This document shows positions 6,511-8,857 of a stretch of DNA of 8,857 nucleotides, one piece after another. The stretch lies in NCBI GenBank assembly GCA_021158725.1, contig JAGGUB010000023.1, forward strand, positions 1-8,857, written 5' to 3'. The notes beneath the pieces are model-generated. The model was not told the origin of the DNA. It worked only from the letters and a program-made list of their open reading frames with translations, and searched no databases. The position numbers and the translations under genes are program-made. This DNA is from Caldifarciminota bacterium. Its GTDB lineage: Bacteria > Hydrothermota > UBA3073 > NMUJ01. How positions within the stretch are numbered: the first letter of the stretch is position 1; each line of letters starts with the position of its first letter.

Positions 6511-8511
6511 ATGCGTCACCCCATAGTTGTAGGTATAGGGATGGGTTCATTCATCTGGGGTGTAATACTTGCGCTAATGTATGGGTTTGGTAAGACGTTA
6601 CCACCAACTGAGTTCATAGAGGAGTATTCCCCACCAGTGAGTACCAAACTATACGATTGTAATGGTAACCTCATCTACGAGTTCTATCGTGAGCGTCGCG
6701 AACCTGTACCACTTGATGAGATATCACCTCACATAATACATGCGTTACTGGTGAGCGAAGATCGCCACTTTTACGAACATACAGGTGTGATGCCACGCAG
6801 CATGGTACGTGCTATATGGATGAACATACGTTATAAGCGTCCGTTACGGGGGACAAGTACCATCACACAGCAATTGGCACGTCTGTTCTTCTTGTATCCT
6901 GAGAAATCCATCATCCGCAAGATACGTGAGATACTGATGGCATGGCGATTAGAGAAGGAGTTCTCGAAAGATGAGATATTGGAGATGTATCTCAACCACA
7001 TCTATTTTGGCAACGGCCTATACGGGGTGGAAGCAGCCTCTAAGGGCTATTTCGGTAAATCTGCACATGATATCACACCTGATGAGGCAGCCACCCTTAT
7101 CCCTATAATAAGGGCACCCGCAGAATTCGACCCCTATAAACATCCGGATAGGGTGCTACGCATAAGGAACCACATACTGGATGAGATGGCACGTTTCGGA
7201 TACATTGAGCCCAACCTCGCAGATAGCCTCAAACAGCTACCCTTACATGTACGGTCGCCAATACGTCAGCAGCTGGGTACGTATTTTATTGAAGAAGTAC
7301 GTAGGTGGTTCATCAGGCAATTCGGTACCTACTTGTTATATGAGGGTGGGGTAAAGATTTACACCACTATGGATACCACCATACAGCGTGTGGTAGAAGA
7401 GGAAGCTACCAAGCACATAGATTACCTCTACAAGACGTTTGATATAGAAGATGATTCGCTACATCCATTGGAGTTAGCAGTGGTGGTGCTCGACCCCTAC
7501 ACACGTGAAGTCAAGGCATTGTTAGGTGGTCGCGACTTCAGGCGTAGCCAGTTCAATCGTGCCACACAGGCACGTCGGCAGGCAGGTTCAGCGTTCAAAC
7601 CCTTTGTATGGATAGCGGCACTCGAACGTGGCTATACAGCATCCACAATAGTGGAGGATAAGCCCATATCTATACCGTTGGTAACGGGTGAAATCTACTC
7701 ACCCACCAACTATGATAGCGTATATTATGGCCCTATAACTATGCGTAAGGCGATAGCACTATCACGTAACCTTGTAGCAGTGAGGTTAGGCTATGAAATA
7801 GGACCTGACGCAGTAGTCGATGTTGCCAAACGTATGGGGATAAGGTCACCATTGATGCCAGTATATTCGTTAGCTTTGGGTACATCAGGCGTAACACTGC
7901 TCGAAATGTGTAACGCCTACGCCACGATAGCCGCATATGGTATTTACAAGGCACCCATATTTGTGAGAAAGGTGGTAGACCGTACCGGTAATGTGCTGTT
8001 TGAGGCACATAACGATTCAGTACGTGCAATATCGCCACAGGTTGCGTATGTGATGACATCGCTACTCAAAAGCGTAGTCGATGAGGGTACCGCACGTTCG
8101 ATACGATATTTTGGGTTCAAAGGTGAAGCCGCGGGTAAGACTGGAACTACTGACAACTCTACGGATGCATGGTTTATAGGGTATACACCAAGATTGCTTA
8201 CAGGTGTATGGGTGGGGTTTGATTCACTCCGAAAGATTGCCGACCACGCGGTTGGTGGCAATGTAGCTGCCCCGTTGTGGGCAAGGATCATGAAACGAAT
8301 AGATACAGATGATACGTTAAAGTTTATGCAACCCCCAGGTATCGTCACACGTAGGATATGTGACGAGAGTGGTAAGCTTGCCACCCCTTACTGTAAACAT
8401 ACGCGTGATGAGGTCTATATCGCAGGTACTGAACCACACCAATACTGCGATATACATCATAAACCCAAAGAGCATATCATTGAATTTGAACGCAAAGACC
8501 TGTTACCTTGA
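6511..8511 (+). CDS. mrcA: Class A penicillin-binding protein (PBP1A family), glycosyltransferase and transpeptidase
   Basis: 666 residues. This bifunctional membrane protein polymerises lipid II into glycan strands and cross-links the peptides outside the membrane. Seen: a membrane helix right at the N-terminus (about 4-27), then the GT51 domain with SEDRHFYEHTG (82-92, catalytic Glu83), GTSTITQQLA (114-123) and the EKEFSKDEILEMYLN stretch (148-162). The transpeptidase domain has GSAFKP with Ser360 and Lys363, SRN (418-420) and KTGT (543-546), so all penicillin-binding motifs are present. The C-terminus has four cysteines (617, 628, 646 and one start-of-tail context) in the ICDESGKLATPYC tail common in such PBPs. 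Small variations: GT rather than GG in motif 2, and Leu where AKN is usual (QQLARL). It lacks the long extra domain of E. coli PBP1a. mnmE starts on its stop codon. Symbol given by family, not proven orthology. Confidence 0.95.
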   Translation: MRHPIVVGIGMGSFIWGVILALMYGFGKTLPPTEFIEEYSPPVSTKLYDCNGNLIYEFYRERREPVPLDEISPHIIHALLVSEDRHFYEHTGVMPRSMVRAIWMNIRYKRPLRGTSTITQQLARLFFLYPEKSIIRKIREILMAWRLEKEFSKDEILEMYLNHIYFGNGLYGVEAASKGYFGKSAHDITPDEAATLIPIIRAPAEFDPYKHPDRVLRIRNHILDEMARFGYIEPNLADSLKQLPLHVRSPIRQQLGTYFIEEVRRWFIRQFGTYLLYEGGVKIYTTMDTTIQRVVEEEATKHIDYLYKTFDIEDDSLHPLELAVVVLDPYTREVKALLGGRDFRRSQFNRATQARRQAGSAFKPFVWIAALERGYTASTIVEDKPISIPLVTGEIYSPTNYDSVYYGPITMRKAIALSRNLVAVRLGYEIGPDAVVDVAKRMGIRSPLMPVYSLALGTSGVTLLEMCNAYATIAAYGIYKAPIFVRKVVDRTGNVLFEAHNDSVRAISPQVAYVMTSLLKSVVDEGTARSIRYFGFKGEAAGKTGTTDNSTDAWFIGYTPRLLTGVWVGFDSLRKIADHAVGGNVAAPLWARIMKRIDTDDTLKFMQPPGIVTRRICDESGKLATPYCKHTRDEVYIAGTEPHQYCDIHHKPKEHIIEFERKDLLP

Positions 8512-8857
8512 TGATAGCAGGGATTGACGATACCATAGCGGCGATTGCCACACCAATAGGTGAATCCGCTATCGGGATTGTGAGGCTTACGGGTAAAGAT
8601 GCGTTCAAGATTGTGGATAAGATATTTCGTGGTAAAACCAAGATAATGGATGCACCCACACATACCATACACTATGGTAAAATAGTGGATCCCGCTACAG
8701 GTAAGGTAGTAGATGAAGTACTTGTTATGGTGATGCGTGCACCTCATACCTATACGCGAGAGGATATGGTAGAGATCAATGCACATGGTGGGCAGGCACC
8801 TTTACGTAAGATATTGGAGTTACTATTAAAACATGGGGCAAGGTTGGCACGACCGGG
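8511..8857 (+). CDS. mnmE: tRNA modification GTPase MnmE, N-terminal domain (3' end cut off)
   Basis: 115 complete codons lie before the right edge, out of about 450-460 in the family. MnmE with MnmG installs the (carboxymethyl)aminomethyl group on U34 of certain tRNAs, using a folate one-carbon unit. Seen: DTIAAIATPIGESAIGIVRLTG near residues 7-28, split around the family signature ATPxGxxxxGIxRLSG, then APHTYTREDMVEINAHGG and the ARPG element just before the cut. These belong to the N-terminal tetrahydrofolate-binding domain; the GTPase domain and C-terminal Cys would lie beyond the window. The ATG overlaps the PBP stop by one base (TGATG) and no Shine-Dalgarno precedes it, so translation is probably coupled to the PBP gene. 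Pairing of a PBP gene with mnmE has no obvious functional logic and may simply reflect operon crowding. Confidence 0.95.
   Translation, partial: MIAGIDDTIAAIATPIGESAIGIVRLTGKDAFKIVDKIFRGKTKIMDAPTHTIHYGKIVDPATGKVVDEVLVMVMRAPHTYTREDMVEINAHGGQAPLRKILELLLKHGARLARP

Noticed and set aside
7944..8384. Minus-strand open frame of 146 codons
   Set aside because: Lies over the KTGT-containing transpeptidase part of the class A PBP, and has no promoter or motif of its own.

Overview
This 8.9 kb window is densely coded bacterial DNA of middling GC content with short intergenic gaps. It carries nine genes: two are cut by the window edges, seven are complete. MurB and a class A penicillin-binding protein show a bacterium with a peptidoglycan wall. 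A tungsten/molybdopterin aldehyde ferredoxin oxidoreductase (AOR) suggests anaerobic, ferredoxin-based metabolism, perhaps thermophilic. I cannot name the taxon. An uncultured anaerobic lineage is my guess and nothing more. I saw no tRNA, rRNA, CRISPR array, transposase or insertion sequence.

Layout. Positions 1-1153 (minus) hold a nearly complete PgsB/CapB-type poly-gamma-glutamate synthase, running off the left edge. A 91-bp divergent promoter region separates it from the AOR gene (1245-3056, plus). The AOR gene meets the minus-strand block tail to tail, with stop codons overlapping at TTAA. The minus block, read right to left, is murB (6372-5521), wecB (5521-4385), a 49-bp gap with a hairpin and a promoter, a divergent-type nucleotidyltransferase (4335-3601), and a single-pass membrane, pseudopilin-like protein (3601-3053). 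A 138-bp divergent region separates murB from a class A PBP gene (6511-8511, plus). The PBP gene is followed by the start of mnmE (8511 to the right edge).

How the genes fit together. Four genes concern the cell envelope: MurB makes UDP-MurNAc, WecB makes UDP-ManNAc for a surface polymer, the class A PBP polymerises and cross-links peptidoglycan, and PgsB would make a gamma-linked glutamate polymer. The AOR and MnmE (tRNA wobble uridine modification) look like separate functions sharing the neighbourhood. The nucleotidyltransferase and membrane protein form a tightly coupled pair of unknown role.

The most unusual signal is in gene expression. Three genes at the head of transcription units (AOR, nucleotidyltransferase, class A PBP) share TTGA-type -35 boxes, a 15-bp spacer, a TAnnnT -10 box and only 5-6 bases before the ATG, which predicts leaderless mRNAs. 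murB may follow the same plan with a weaker -35. The three downstream genes in operons start on a one-base stop/start overlap (TAATG or TGATG) without a clear Shine-Dalgarno. Only pgsB has a canonical AAGGAGGT. No wholly new multi-gene system can be claimed from this window; the nucleotidyltransferase/membrane-protein pair is the best unexplained candidate.
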